DNA of 64,000 nt. Origin: Streptomyces sp. HUAS ZL42. GTDB lineage: Bacteria; Actinomycetota; Actinomycetes; Streptomycetales; Streptomycetaceae. Location of the stretch: contig NZ_CP160403.1 in assembly GCF_040782645.1 (NCBI RefSeq), forward strand, positions 2,728,001 through 2,792,000, read 5' to 3'. The notes beneath the pieces were generated by a model, which worked only from the letters and a program-made list of their open reading frames with translations, had not been told where the DNA came from and searched no databases. Every line of letters begins with the position of its first letter. Position 1 is the first letter of the stretch. The translations under genes and the position numbers were made by a program. Of the stretch, positions 45,042 to 53,784 are shown in pieces.

Positions 45042-46334
45042 ATGAAGGTCGAAGAACTTCTCAAGCCGTTCCCCATCAAGGAATTCCACCCCTTCCCACG
45101 GGCGCTGATGGGTCCGGGCGCCCATGAGCTGATCGGCCCCGAAGCCAGGAAACTGGGCTTCGGGCGGGTGCTGGTGATGACCACGGGGCTGCGCGGCAGC
45201 GACACCGTGCACAAGATCGTGGAGTCGCTGAAGTACCACGGCCTGGAGGTCGTGGTGTACGACAAGGTCGAGTCGAATCCCAAGGACTACAACGTCATGG
45301 ACGCCGTGGCGCTGTACCAGGAGAACAAGTGCGACTCGTTCGTGTCGATCGGCGGTGGCTCGTCGCACGACGCCTGCAAGGGCGCCCGCATCTCGGTGGC
45401 GCACGACGGCCGCAACGTCAACGACTTCGAGGGCTTCAACAAGTCGGAGAACCCCAGGAACCCGCCGCACATCGCCGTCTCCACCACGGCCGGTACGGGT
45501 TCCGAGACCTCGTGGGCGTACGTCATCACCGACACGACCACCGACCCCGACAACCCGCACAAGTACGTCGCCTTCGACGACGCCTCCGTGGCCTCACTGG
45601 CGATCGACGACCCGACCCTGTACTACGACTGCCCGCTGGACTACACCGCCCAGTGCGGCTTCGACGTCCTCGCGCACGCCTCCGAGCCTTACGTCTCCAG
45701 GCTGAACTTCCAGCCCTCGCTGGGCAACGCGCTGCACTCGATCAGGCTGACGGCCCGTCACCTCAGGCAGGCGGTGTGGAACGGCCAGGACCTGGCCGGG
45801 CGTGAGGGGATGATGTACGCGCAGTACATCGCCGCGCAGGCGTTCAACTCCGGCGGCCTGGGCATCATCCACTCCGTCTCGCACGCCGTCAGCGCGTTCT
45901 ACGACACCCACCACGGCCTCAACAACGCGATCGCGCTGCCGCGGGTGTGGGCCTTCAACATGCCTGCCCAGTACGAGCGGTTCGCGGACATCGCCGAGGC
46001 GATGGGCGTGGACACGCACGGCATGACCAAGGTCAAGGCGGCCGAGGCGGCGCTCGCCGCGGGCATCCGGCTGCTGCGGGACGTCGGCATCCCGGAGAGG
46101 TTCACGGACGTCCACCAGGACACGTACTCCAAGAACCGGCTCGGCCAGGGCCCGACGAAGTTCTACGAGCGGGCCGACGTGATCAAGGGCGACGCGGCCG
46201 ACGTGGACCGGATCACGAACCACGTCCTCGGCGACGCCTGCACGCCGGGCAACGCCAAGGAGTGCACGTTCGACACCGTCCGGCCGGTCGTCGAGCACTG
46301 CATGACCGGCGATCTCGACGACCTGCTCGGCTGA
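45042..46334 (+). CDS. mno: NDMA-dependent (mycofactocin-coupled) methanol dehydrogenase
   Basis: This 430-residue iron-ADH-superfamily alcohol dehydrogenase closely resembles Mno of Amycolatopsis and Rhodococcus, which keeps NAD(P) tightly bound and passes electrons to the artificial acceptor NDMA or, in vivo, mycofactocin. The nucleotide loop GGGSSHD is at 104-110. The metal ligands have family spacing: Asp208, His212, His277 and His291. ATG at 45042 is preferred with GAGAGGA upstream. It diverges from mftA, sharing a promoter region with two operators, and is followed by a MoxR/VWA pair. Methanol, ethanol or other short alcohols are possible substrates; the sequence does not decide. Confidence 0.92.
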   Translation: MKVEELLKPFPIKEFHPFPRALMGPGAHELIGPEARKLGFGRVLVMTTGLRGSDTVHKIVESLKYHGLEVVVYDKVESNPKDYNVMDAVALYQENKCDSFVSIGGGSSHDACKGARISVAHDGRNVNDFEGFNKSENPRNPPHIAVSTTAGTGSETSWAYVITDTTTDPDNPHKYVAFDDASVASLAIDDPTLYYDCPLDYTAQCGFDVLAHASEPYVSRLNFQPSLGNALHSIRLTARHLRQAVWNGQDLAGREGMMYAQYIAAQAFNSGGLGIIHSVSHAVSAFYDTHHGLNNAIALPRVWAFNMPAQYERFADIAEAMGVDTHGMTKVKAAEAALAAGIRLLRDVGIPERFTDVHQDTYSKNRLGQGPTKFYERADVIKGDAADVDRITNHVLGDACTPGNAKECTFDTVRPVVEHCMTGDLDDLLG

Positions 46335-46348
46335 GCCGAAGCTCCGCC

Positions 46349-46512
46349 GGCTGGGTCGATATGCGGCTGCGCCGCGGGGCCGCGATGTGCCGTCGTTTCG
46401 CCGGCGGCGCCGTCGTGGCCGGCCGCTCCCCCACTCTCGGCTTCGCTCGAGCGGGGGACCCCCATCGCGGCGGAGCCGCACATCGACCCAGCCCCGCGCC
46501 CCTTTGGGGCGC
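46349..46512. repeat. Large inverted repeat and hairpin after mno
   Basis: GGCTGGGTCGATATGCGG (46349 on) is mirrored by CCGCACATCGACCCAGCC (ending 46493), making imperfect 25-bp arms around a 95-base GC-rich loop that itself contains CCCCCGCTCGAGCG-like palindromic sequence. A second perfect 7-bp hairpin, GCGCCCC-TTT-GGGGCGC, follows at 46496-46512. From memory this is a type of intergenic repeat found widely in Streptomyces genomes. It fills most of the 263-base gap and may terminate mno transcription before the moxR gene. Confidence 0.7.
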
Positions 46513-46597
46513 TTCCCTGCCCGGGGCGGGGATGGACGATCCTCTCCGTTCCCCGCGCCGTCGCCCCTCCCGCCTCTCCCCGCCCGACGGAGGACCC

Positions 46598-47815
46598 GTG
46601 CCCGCCACCACCAGCCCCGACGCCTTCTCCTCGGTCGTGGACGTCACCGAGCGGTTCGCCGCCCACGGCTACATCGCCGACTCCCGGCTCGCCACGACCG
46701 TGTTCCTGCTGACCCGGCTCGACAAGCCGGTGCTGCTGGAGGGCCCGGCGGGCGTCGGCAAGACCGAACTCGCCAAGACGCTCGCCGCCGCCACGGGCCG
46801 CCGTCTGCTGCGCCTGCAGTGCTACGAGGGCCAGGACGAGAGCAGGGCGCTGTACGAGTGGGACTACGGCAAGCAGTTGCTGTACACGCAGATGCTGCGC
46901 GACAAGATCGGCGACCTCACCGCCGACGCCCCGGACCTGGCCTCGGCCGTCCGGCGGATCGAGGAGCAGGACAGCCTGTTCTTCTCCGACCGGTTCCTCG
47001 CCCCGCGCCCGCTGCTGGAGGCGGTTCGCGGCGAGCAGCCGGCGGTCCTGCTGATCGACGAGGTCGACCGGGCGGACGAGGCGCTGGAAGCGGTGCTGCT
47101 GGAGTGCCTCGCCGAGTACCAGGTCTCGGTGCCGGAGATCGGCACGTACACGGCGAAGGTCCCGCCGTACGTCGTCCTCACCTCCAACAGCACCCGTGAC
47201 CTGTCCGCCGCCCTCAAGCGCCGCTGCCTGCACCTCTTCCTCGACTACCCGGACGCGGAACGGGAGTTGGAGATCGTGCGGACGAAGGACACCGGACTGC
47301 CGGAGGCCGCCTCCCGCCATCTCGTCGAGGTGGTACGTGGCCTGCGCGACCTCCAGCTGCGCAAGAACCCCAGCATCTCCGAGACCGTCGACTGGGCCCG
47401 TACCCTCGCCGTCCTGGGCGTCGAGGAGCTCGACGCGACGGTGCTCGCCGACACGGCCAACGTGGTGCTCAAGTACGAGCGCGATCTGCACCGCGCCCTG
47501 GATGTCCTGCCGCGTCTCGTCGATCCCAACCGCGTCCTGCCGGAACCGGGTCGCCACCACCACGATCACGGGCACAACGGCCATCACCACCACGCCCCGG
47601 GGCACGGCCACGGGCACGGTCCGCAGCGCAGTCCCGAAGACGGGGAGCCCGACGAGGTGGACGGCCGCGCGGTCCGTGCGGCCATGGACGAGCAGGGTCG
47701 GCACGACGACGGCTACTACGGCGCCCCCGGTCCGGGCCCGACCCACCGCCCCGTGTCCGGCGGCGGCCAGGGCGCCCGCTCCTTCGCCGCCGTCGCGCGG
47801 CGCCGCACCGACTGA
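46598..47815 (+). CDS. MoxR-family AAA+ ATPase with His-rich tail
   Basis: This 405-residue AAA+ protein has Walker A GPAGVGKT (49-56), Walker B AVLLIDEVDRAD (149-160), sensor-1 VVLTSNSTRD and a GRHHH-starting tail. The MoxR family remodels or activates partner enzymes together with VWA proteins and was first linked to methanol dehydrogenase activity. Residues 320-340 contain 12 histidines in 21 positions, suggesting zinc, nickel or copper binding; the remaining C-terminus is disordered. The GTG at 46598 is chosen for its GGAGGA site. It is 14 bases upstream of the VWA gene. Being next to mno, it may mature that metal enzyme or its partner ADH; this is inference. Confidence 0.88.
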   Translation: MPATTSPDAFSSVVDVTERFAAHGYIADSRLATTVFLLTRLDKPVLLEGPAGVGKTELAKTLAAATGRRLLRLQCYEGQDESRALYEWDYGKQLLYTQMLRDKIGDLTADAPDLASAVRRIEEQDSLFFSDRFLAPRPLLEAVRGEQPAVLLIDEVDRADEALEAVLLECLAEYQVSVPEIGTYTAKVPPYVVLTSNSTRDLSAALKRRCLHLFLDYPDAERELEIVRTKDTGLPEAASRHLVEVVRGLRDLQLRKNPSISETVDWARTLAVLGVEELDATVLADTANVVLKYERDLHRALDVLPRLVDPNRVLPEPGRHHHDHGHNGHHHHAPGHGHGHGPQRSPEDGEPDEVDGRAVRAAMDEQGRHDDGYYGAPGPGPTHRPVSGGGQGARSFAAVARRRTD

Positions 47816-47829
47816 CCCGGGAGGCGGGC

Positions 47830-49359
47830 GTGGAAGCTGGTGTGCACCGATTCGTACGCGTGCTGCGGCTGTTCGGGATGAGGGTCTCCGTGTCGGAGGC
47901 GGTGGACGCGATGCGGGGGGCCGCCCAGCCGGGCGTGCTCGGCGGGCGGGAGACGCTGCGTGAGGCGCTGCGCATGACGCTGGTGAAGGACCGCCGGGAC
48001 GATCACCTGTTCGACGACCTGTTCGCCGCGTACTTCTCGCTGCGGCCGGTGGACGGGGAGTCCGACGGACACGGCCACAGCCACGAGCACGACGACCTCA
48101 CCGACACCGGGGAGCCGGAGTCGTTCACCGTCTCCGACGAGCCCTCGAAGACGCCCCAGCAGGGCCACAGCCACGGCAAGCCGTCCGACATCCGGGACTT
48201 CTTCGACCAGCAGGACCTGGCGCAGCGGTACAACCTGCACCAGGAGGCCAACAAGATCGACCTCGCCTCGATGACCGACGAGGTGGTCCTGTGCGAGGAC
48301 GGCGGCACCGGTGGCCGGGAGGACACTCCCTCCGTCCAGCTGGAGACCGAGCGGCTCCACGGTGCCGGAATCCCAGGCCGGCTCGCCGCGGCGGCCGGGA
48401 ACCCGATCGACACGGCACTGACCGTCGCCCAGCAGGACGCACTGCTCGGTCGGCTCACGGACGACGGGTCCGACGAACCCGAACTCGGCATTCTCGGAAG
48501 GGACTTGGCAGGCGTCCTCGACAACCTGCCCGAGCTGCTGAAACGGCATCTGAACCGGCTGGCCGAACTCCGGTCGGTGGCCGTGGAATCCGCCCGGATC
48601 GCGGAGCGCGCCCGCCTCGAGACGGTCGACGAGCACGAGCGCGACCAGCTGGAGGAGGCGCTGCGCCGGGTCGGCCGCTCCCTGCACGGCGCCCTGACCA
48701 GCCGCAGACGCGCCACACCCCGAGGCCGCGTTCACCCGGGCCGCACCATGCGGCGCAACATGCGCTACGACGGCGTACCGTTCCGGCCCGTCACCGTCAC
48801 CCGCGCCGAGGACAGGCCGCGCCTGGTGATCCTCACCGACGTCTCGCTGTCGGTCCGGGCCACCGCGCGCTTCACCCTGCACCTGGTGCACGGGCTGCAG
48901 TCCCTGTTCGGGCAGGTCCGCTCGTACGCCTTCGTCGACGAACCCACCGAGATCACCGAGCTGTTCGCCGAGCACCCGCTGGAGCGGGCGCTCGGGCTGG
49001 TCTTCGACGGGCTGCCGGCCGGCGGTCTGCTCGACGTGGACGCGAACTCCGACTACGGCCGGACGTTCGAAGCACTGCTGTCCGAACACGCTCCCGCACT
49101 GGGCCGGCGCACCACACTGATCGTGCTGGGCGACGGACGCGGGAACGGCAACGACCCGAGGACCGAGGTGTTCGAGGAGATCACCCGCCGGGTCCGGCAG
49201 ACCGTGTGGCTGACCCCGGAACCCCGCTACTCCTGGGGACTCGGCGCCTGCGACCTGCCCCGCTACACGGAGCACTGCGACTGGGTCCGGGTCGTCTCCG
49301 ACCTCGCCGGACTGCAGCGCACGGCCCACCGGATGGCGGCGGAGGCGACCGGGCGATGA
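47830..49359 (+). CDS. VWA-domain protein (CoxE-like) paired with MoxR
   Basis: This 509-residue protein is the usual MoxR partner. The N-terminal half is helical and contains two His-rich patches (DGHGHSHEHDD at about 78-88, QQGHSHG at about 109-115). The C-terminal CoxE-type VWA domain begins around residue 300 with RRNMRYDG. The metal-ion-dependent adhesion motif is present as DVSLS, with the later VLGDGRGNGNDP loop. The start is a GTG at 47830 with GGGAGG nearby. The His-rich patches match the one in MoxR, strengthening the idea of a metal-handling complex. Its stop overlaps the methyltransferase start (ATGA). Confidence 0.87.
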   Translation: MEAGVHRFVRVLRLFGMRVSVSEAVDAMRGAAQPGVLGGRETLREALRMTLVKDRRDDHLFDDLFAAYFSLRPVDGESDGHGHSHEHDDLTDTGEPESFTVSDEPSKTPQQGHSHGKPSDIRDFFDQQDLAQRYNLHQEANKIDLASMTDEVVLCEDGGTGGREDTPSVQLETERLHGAGIPGRLAAAAGNPIDTALTVAQQDALLGRLTDDGSDEPELGILGRDLAGVLDNLPELLKRHLNRLAELRSVAVESARIAERARLETVDEHERDQLEEALRRVGRSLHGALTSRRRATPRGRVHPGRTMRRNMRYDGVPFRPVTVTRAEDRPRLVILTDVSLSVRATARFTLHLVHGLQSLFGQVRSYAFVDEPTEITELFAEHPLERALGLVFDGLPAGGLLDVDANSDYGRTFEALLSEHAPALGRRTTLIVLGDGRGNGNDPRTEVFEEITRRVRQTVWLTPEPRYSWGLGACDLPRYTEHCDWVRVVSDLAGLQRTAHRMAAEATGR

Positions 49360-50264
49360 GCACAGTCGCGGCGCGCCGCATCGACCCCCTGGCACCGCAC
49401 CCGCCCGGTGCGTACGCCGATCACCTGGTCCGTGTCGTTCGCGACGGCCTTCCCGACGGCGGACCGGTGGCCCAACCGATCGTGCGCACCGAGCACTTCA
49501 CGCTGGGTCGACGCGGCCGCCGCGTCGAGGTGAGCCACTCGCTGCTCCCCGAGCACCTGGACAACGACCTGGCGGGACTGCTCGCCGAGGAACTGTTCGC
49601 CCCCGGCTGGCTTTCCGGCAGCGACGTCTTCGAGCGGGTCTTCACCGGGGTGGTGCGCTCCTGCGTGGACGGTCCGCTGGCCGCGTGGACCGTGTTCTAC
49701 GCCAACACGCTGGCCCGTGTCCGGCAGTCCTGGCAGGCCCCCGAGCCGGCCGACCACTCGTCGATCGCCGGGTTCGCCCCCGTCTACCGCCGCACCCTGG
49801 ACCTGGTCTCCCCGGGCTCGGTACTGGACCTGGGCTCCTGCTTCGGCTTCCTGCCCCTGCTGTTCGCCGAGCGGCGGGGCTGCACGGCCATCGCCTCGGA
49901 CATCGCGCCGGGCACCATGCGGCTGCTGGACGCCGTGGCCGCCCGGCGGGGCCCCGGGCTGGACACGATGGTCTGCGACGCGGCGCGGGTGCCGCTGCCG
50001 GACCGCTCGGTGGACGACGTCACGGTCATTCACGTACTGGAGCATCTGGACCCCGTGCACGGCGACCGTGTCGTACGGGAGGCTCTGCGGCTGGCCCGCA
50101 GACGGGTCGTGGTGGCCGTGCCGTACGAGGACGAGCCGACCGCGGCCTACGGGCACGTGCGGTGCTTCGACCGCGAGCAGCTCGCCGAGCTGGGCCGCGG
50201 GACGGGCCACCGCTTCTCCGTCAGCTCGTACCACGGCGGGTGGCTGGTGATCGACCGCGGTTGA
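49356..50264 (+). CDS. mftM: Mycofactocin oligosaccharide methyltransferase MftM-like
   Basis: This 302-residue protein has a class I SAM methyltransferase domain in its C-terminal two-thirds: VLDLGSCFGFLP (motif I, about 149-160), CDAARVPLPDRSVDDVTVIHVLEHLDP and RRVVVAVPYEDEP. The N-terminal third with HFTLGRRGRRVEVSHSLLPEHLD is specific to the group. MftM in mycobacteria 2-O-methylates the second glucose of the mycofactocin glycan. I assign it from the domain pattern and its location in the locus. Overlap with the VWA gene places it in a moxR-vwa-mftM operon. It converges with the response-regulator gene six bases away. Confidence 0.8.
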   Translation: MSTVAARRIDPLAPHPPGAYADHLVRVVRDGLPDGGPVAQPIVRTEHFTLGRRGRRVEVSHSLLPEHLDNDLAGLLAEELFAPGWLSGSDVFERVFTGVVRSCVDGPLAAWTVFYANTLARVRQSWQAPEPADHSSIAGFAPVYRRTLDLVSPGSVLDLGSCFGFLPLLFAERRGCTAIASDIAPGTMRLLDAVAARRGPGLDTMVCDAARVPLPDRSVDDVTVIHVLEHLDPVHGDRVVREALRLARRRVVVAVPYEDEPTAAYGHVRCFDREQLAELGRGTGHRFSVSSYHGGWLVIDRG

Positions 50265-50270
50265 GTGCCG

Positions 50271-50936
50271 TCAGATCACCCCCATCTTGCTCGCGCCGTA
50301 GACGACTTCCGCGCGGCTGCCCGCGTCCATCTTGCGCATGATGTTGCGGATGTGGAACTTCACCGTGGTCTCCGAGATGAACAGCTCGGCCCCGATGTCC
50401 CGGTTGCTCAGCCCGCGGGCGAGCAGCCGGAGCACGTTCAGCTCCCGTTCGGTGAACTTCGGCCGGTCGGGCTGCACGCGCATCGAACGGACCATGGCGG
50501 CGGCCGCGTGCGAGTCGAACGCGCTCTCGTTGCGGGCCACCGCGCGGATCGAGCGCAGCAGTTCGGTGGTGTCCACGTCCTTGACCACGTAGCCTCGGGC
50601 GCCGTGCTGAATCGCGTCGACCACCAGTGAGTCGTCGAGGAAGGTGGTGAGCACCAGCACCGCGAGACCCGGATGACGCCCGGTGAGCCGGGCGCACAGG
50701 TCCAGGCCCTCGGTGTCGGCCCCCGTCGACAACTTCAGGTCCAGCAGGACGATCGACGGACGCGTCCGCTCGACGACGGTGACCGCCTCGGCGGCCGTAC
50801 TCGCCTCCCCGACCACCTCCAGGTCGCTCTCCCGCTCCAGGATCGAGCGCAGCCCGTGCCGGACGATCGCGTGGTCGTCGACCAGCACGATCCGCTGGGC
50901 CGCTGTGGGCGCCGGGGTCTGCTGCCGCGTCGTCAT
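50271..50936 (-). CDS. NarL/LuxR-type response regulator
   Basis: This 221-residue regulator has a receiver domain (about 14-130) with DD at 20-21, phosphoacceptor Asp66 in VLLDLKLS, and the Lys in YVVKD. A C-terminal LuxR-type helix-turn-helix follows (LTERELNVLRLL-like; KFTERELNVLRLLARGLSNRDIGAELF), typical of NarL regulators. ATG overlaps the stop of the histidine-kinase gene, so they are a co-translated pair. The pair sits between the mftM and alcohol-dehydrogenase genes and is the best candidate, with the GAF regulator, to bind the palindromes in the two divergent promoters. Confidence 0.92.
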   Translation of the reverse strand: MTTRQQTPAPTAAQRIVLVDDHAIVRHGLRSILERESDLEVVGEASTAAEAVTVVERTRPSIVLLDLKLSTGADTEGLDLCARLTGRHPGLAVLVLTTFLDDSLVVDAIQHGARGYVVKDVDTTELLRSIRAVARNESAFDSHAAAAMVRSMRVQPDRPKFTERELNVLRLLARGLSNRDIGAELFISETTVKFHIRNIMRKMDAGSRAEVVYGASKMGVI

Positions 50937-52303
50937 CGGGTGCCTCCCGCACGCTCCGGCACGGGCACCGGGATGTCGGCCCGCAGCAGGACGCCTCCCA
51001 TGCCCGAGCGGCGGATGGAGAGTCTGCCTCCCAGCTCCTCCGCCCGGGCGACCATGTTCGCCAGCCCGCGGTGGCGGCCCGACAGGTCGGCGGCACGGGA
51101 CATCCTCAGCGCGCGGCGCAGCTGGGCCGGATCGCCGCCGCCGTCGTCGGACACGGTCAGCACGACGGATCCGGGCACGTACCGCAGCCCCACCAGTGCC
51201 CGCCCGGCCTCGCCGTGCGTGGCGGCGTTGAACAGGGCCTCGCCGGTCAGCCGGAGGATCGACTGCTCGGCCTCGGGCGGCAGCGGCTGCGGGCTGCCCT
51301 GCACCCGCACCCGTACGTCGAGGTCGGTGGTGAGGTGGACGGTGGAGAGCTGTTGCAGCATCACCGGGAGCGGCCCTGAGGGCTCGTGGGAGGTGCGGTG
51401 GAGTGCGTAGATCGCGGCACGCAGCCGTTCCACCGCCTGCCGGTTGAGCTCCTTGGCGCCGGCCAGCCTCGCGGCGATGTCCCCGGCCGGCCCGCCCAGC
51501 GCCGCCAGCTCGGCCCGGCACACCTCGACGGTCATGCCCGCGCCGAGCACGTACTGGGTGACGCTGTCGTGCAGTTCCCGCGCGATCCGGTGCCGTTCGT
51601 CGTCCAGGGCCTGCCGCTGCATCGCCTCCAGCAACCGGGCCTGGGTCTCGGCCAGTTCGGCGTTGCGCGCGGCCAGGTCGCGGGCCTGCCGCTCGGCCGC
51701 CTCGGACAGTTCCTCCGTGCGCCCCCGCAGGGTGGCGGCCGCGTGGAAGAGGAACGTGTTGTGCAGCGCCACGGCGGCCTGGTTGGCCAGGACCCGGAGG
51801 ATCGCCAGATCGGTGTCCGCGACCTCGACTCCGGCGCCGGGCCGCGCGGCGATCCCGCCGACCGGTTCGCCGTCCAGCGTCATCGGCGCGCGCACCCAGC
51901 CGGGGCCGCTGTCCGGCGCCTGGGCCTCCCACGGCCTGGCGCGCAACAGGCGCAGGTGCTCCCTCACCTCGGCGGGCAGCCGGGTCTCGTCGTCGATGAG
52001 GACGTCGTCCGCGTACAGCAGGAACCGCGGCCGGGCGGCGCGCAACGCCCCGTCCGCCACGGCCAGCAGCAGCCAGCGCGCCTGCAGGTGGTCGGCCGCG
52101 GTCCGTACGACCGCCTCGACCAGGGCGCGCGGTCCCTCTGCCGTGCGGACCAGGGCGCGGGAGATCCCGTCGAGCGCCTCCACGGTCCGCTCCAGCCGCT
52201 CGGTGGAGCGCACGTACGCCGGGTAGAACGACCGCTTGCCGGAGCGCAGTCCGGTCAGCACGTCCAGGTCGGCGGGGTGCGGCGCCCGTTCGGGGACGCT
52301 CAT
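50933..52303 (-). CDS. Cytoplasmic GAF-domain sensor histidine kinase (HisKA_3/NarX-type)
   Basis: This 456-residue kinase has no membrane segments. A GAF domain spans about 45-185. A coiled-coil of about 190-230 leads to the dimerisation/phosphoacceptor motif DDERHRIARELHDSVTQ with His245. The HATPase domain follows, with EALFNAATHGEAGRA and DDGGGD. It should phosphorylate the adjacent NarL-type regulator. Lack of transmembrane helices suggests it senses an internal small molecule or redox state, possibly an alcohol, aldehyde or the cofactor itself. Gene order is alcohol dehydrogenase, kinase, regulator, all leftward, ten bases apart or overlapping. Confidence 0.92.
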   Translation of the reverse strand: MSVPERAPHPADLDVLTGLRSGKRSFYPAYVRSTERLERTVEALDGISRALVRTAEGPRALVEAVVRTAADHLQARWLLLAVADGALRAARPRFLLYADDVLIDDETRLPAEVREHLRLLRARPWEAQAPDSGPGWVRAPMTLDGEPVGGIAARPGAGVEVADTDLAILRVLANQAAVALHNTFLFHAAATLRGRTEELSEAAERQARDLAARNAELAETQARLLEAMQRQALDDERHRIARELHDSVTQYVLGAGMTVEVCRAELAALGGPAGDIAARLAGAKELNRQAVERLRAAIYALHRTSHEPSGPLPVMLQQLSTVHLTTDLDVRVRVQGSPQPLPPEAEQSILRLTGEALFNAATHGEAGRALVGLRYVPGSVVLTVSDDGGGDPAQLRRALRMSRAADLSGRHRGLANMVARAEELGGRLSIRRSGMGGVLLRADIPVPVPERAGGTR

Positions 52304-52313
52304 GCGGATCGCC

Positions 52314-53588
52314 TCACAGCGCCTCGCGGAACAGGTTCTCGACGTCCGGTACGTCGACGTCCCTGGGGTTGGTGGCCATGCAGGCGTCCTTCAGCGTGGT
52401 GCGGGCCAGCACGGGTATGTCCGACTCCGCGACGCCGAGGCTCGCCAGCCCCTTCGGTACGCCGACGTCGTCGGCCAGCGCCCGCACCAGTTCCGCGAGC
52501 CGCGCGGCCACCTCGGGGGCGGGCACGCCCTCGGTCCTGAGGCCCGCCGCCGCGCCGAGCGCGACGAACCGCTCCGGCCACGCCTCGGCGTTGAACCGGA
52601 TGACGTGCGGCAGCAGCACGCCGTTGACGACGCCGTGCGGGGCGTCCAGCAGGCCGCCGACCTGGTGGCTCATGGCATGCGTCGCGCCGAGGATCGCGTT
52701 GGTGAAGGCCATGCCGGCCTCCAGCGACGCCTGCGCCATGGCGAGCCGGGCTCCGAAGTCCTTCGGCCGCAACTGTGTGCGCACCAGGTTCCCGGTGATC
52801 AGCTCGACGGCGTGGAGTGCGTGGATGTCCGTCAGCGGGTTGTGCGCGCGGGACACGAACGCCTCGATGGCGTGCGTCAGGGCGTCCAGGCCGGTCGCCG
52901 CGTTCAGCGAGTCCGGCATGGTGGTCAGCAGGCGTGGGTCGATCACCGAGATCTCCGGCACGAGCGTGCGGCTCACGATGGTGATCTTGATGTGCTCGGT
53001 CGTGTCGGTGATGACGGCGAACTGGGACACGTCCGCCCCGGTGCCCGAGGTGGAGGGCACCATCACGGTGGGCGGGATCGGCCGGCCCACCTGGTCCACG
53101 CCCTCGTAGTCGAGGATGCGACCGCCGTTGCTGGCCAGGATCGCGACGCCTTTGGCCGCGTCGATGACCGAGCCGCCGCCCACCCCCACAATGACGTCGC
53201 AGCCCCCGGCCGCGTACCGCTGGAAACCGGCCTCGACCTCGTGGTCCTTCGGATTCGGCGTCACGTCGTGCCACACGGCGGGACGCAGGCCCACCCTGCG
53301 CAGATGGCCGACCGCCTCGTCCGCCCAGCCCGCCTCGATGAGCCCGGGGTCGGTGACGAGGAACGGCCGCCGGGCACCGAGCCGCAGCGCGCAGTGCCCG
53401 AGTTCGGCCAGCGAGCCGGGCCCGAAGACGACCTCGGGCACATGGAACTTGGCCAGCCGGGCGGACCGGCGGACCGCATCGGTCTGCGTCTGCTGCGGTC
53501 CGAGAAGCTCGCACTGGCCCTCGTCGCGGCTCCAGTCGCCGCTCGGATCGTTCTCGCCGGTCACCATGGCGCCGGACATGAGCGACAT
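52314..53588 (-). CDS. Iron-containing (type III) alcohol dehydrogenase
   Basis: This 424-residue group III ADH has VGVGGGSVID (nucleotide loop, about 135-143), PSTSGTGADVS, and metal ligands with canonical spacing: Asp235, His239, His304 and His318. It is only distantly like the mno product, being shorter in the NAD domain and keeping the classical GGGS turn. The N-terminus has about 45 extra residues before the fold; ATG at 53588 has GGGAGG well placed, so the extension looks real. It is co-transcribed with the two-component genes and diverges from the GAF regulator across four palindromic or related sites. Likely substrate: ethanol or another small alcohol. Confidence 0.9.
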   Translation of the reverse strand: MSLMSGAMVTGENDPSGDWSRDEGQCELLGPQQTQTDAVRRSARLAKFHVPEVVFGPGSLAELGHCALRLGARRPFLVTDPGLIEAGWADEAVGHLRRVGLRPAVWHDVTPNPKDHEVEAGFQRYAAGGCDVIVGVGGGSVIDAAKGVAILASNGGRILDYEGVDQVGRPIPPTVMVPSTSGTGADVSQFAVITDTTEHIKITIVSRTLVPEISVIDPRLLTTMPDSLNAATGLDALTHAIEAFVSRAHNPLTDIHALHAVELITGNLVRTQLRPKDFGARLAMAQASLEAGMAFTNAILGATHAMSHQVGGLLDAPHGVVNGVLLPHVIRFNAEAWPERFVALGAAAGLRTEGVPAPEVAARLAELVRALADDVGVPKGLASLGVAESDIPVLARTTLKDACMATNPRDVDVPDVENLFREAL

Positions 53589-53709
53589 GCGACCTCCCGG
53601 AGGGCGTGAAGTCCGCAACATGAGCGAAACCTTGATTTCACTACTTCCTTCGCCGATAACACTGTCTTGAAACCGCGAACCAAGCTACGGGCGTGCAGGG
53701 GGCGCGGCA

Positions 53710-53727
53710 CCTGTCCGTACGGACGGG
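53710..53727. promoter_or_regulatory. Operator-like palindrome 3, ADH-regulator region
   Basis: CCTGTCCG-TA-CGGACGGG is an 18-bp palindrome with one mismatch, the same family as the two sites in the mftA-mno region. Confidence 0.7.
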
Positions 53728-53731
53728 GAAA

Positions 53732-53749
53732 CCTGCCCTGTCGGGCAGG
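53732..53749. promoter_or_regulatory. Operator-like palindrome 4, ADH-regulator region
   Basis: CCTGCCCT-GT-CGGGCAGG, extended by A and T to 20 bp, is centred 22 bp (two helical turns) from palindrome 3. The two would be bound on the same DNA face. Confidence 0.68.
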
Positions 53750-53769
53750 TGCGCCCGCGCGCTTGTTGT

Positions 53770-53784
53770 GGACAATGGTTGTCC
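53770..53784. promoter_or_regulatory. Palindrome near the GAF-regulator start
   Basis: GGACAA-TGG-TTGTCC is a perfect 6-bp-arm palindrome ending 23 bases before the ATG at 53808. It would suit an autoregulatory site. Confidence 0.5.

Noticed and set aside
46349..46512. CRISPR-like or mobile-element reading of the inverted repeat after mno
   Set aside because: There are no repeated spacers, no transposase and no target duplication; it fits an intergenic hairpin repeat.
47510..47650. His-rich stretch in the MoxR protein as a sequencing or frame error
   Set aside because: The frame stays open through the stretch, codon use remains typical and the VWA partner also has His-rich patches.
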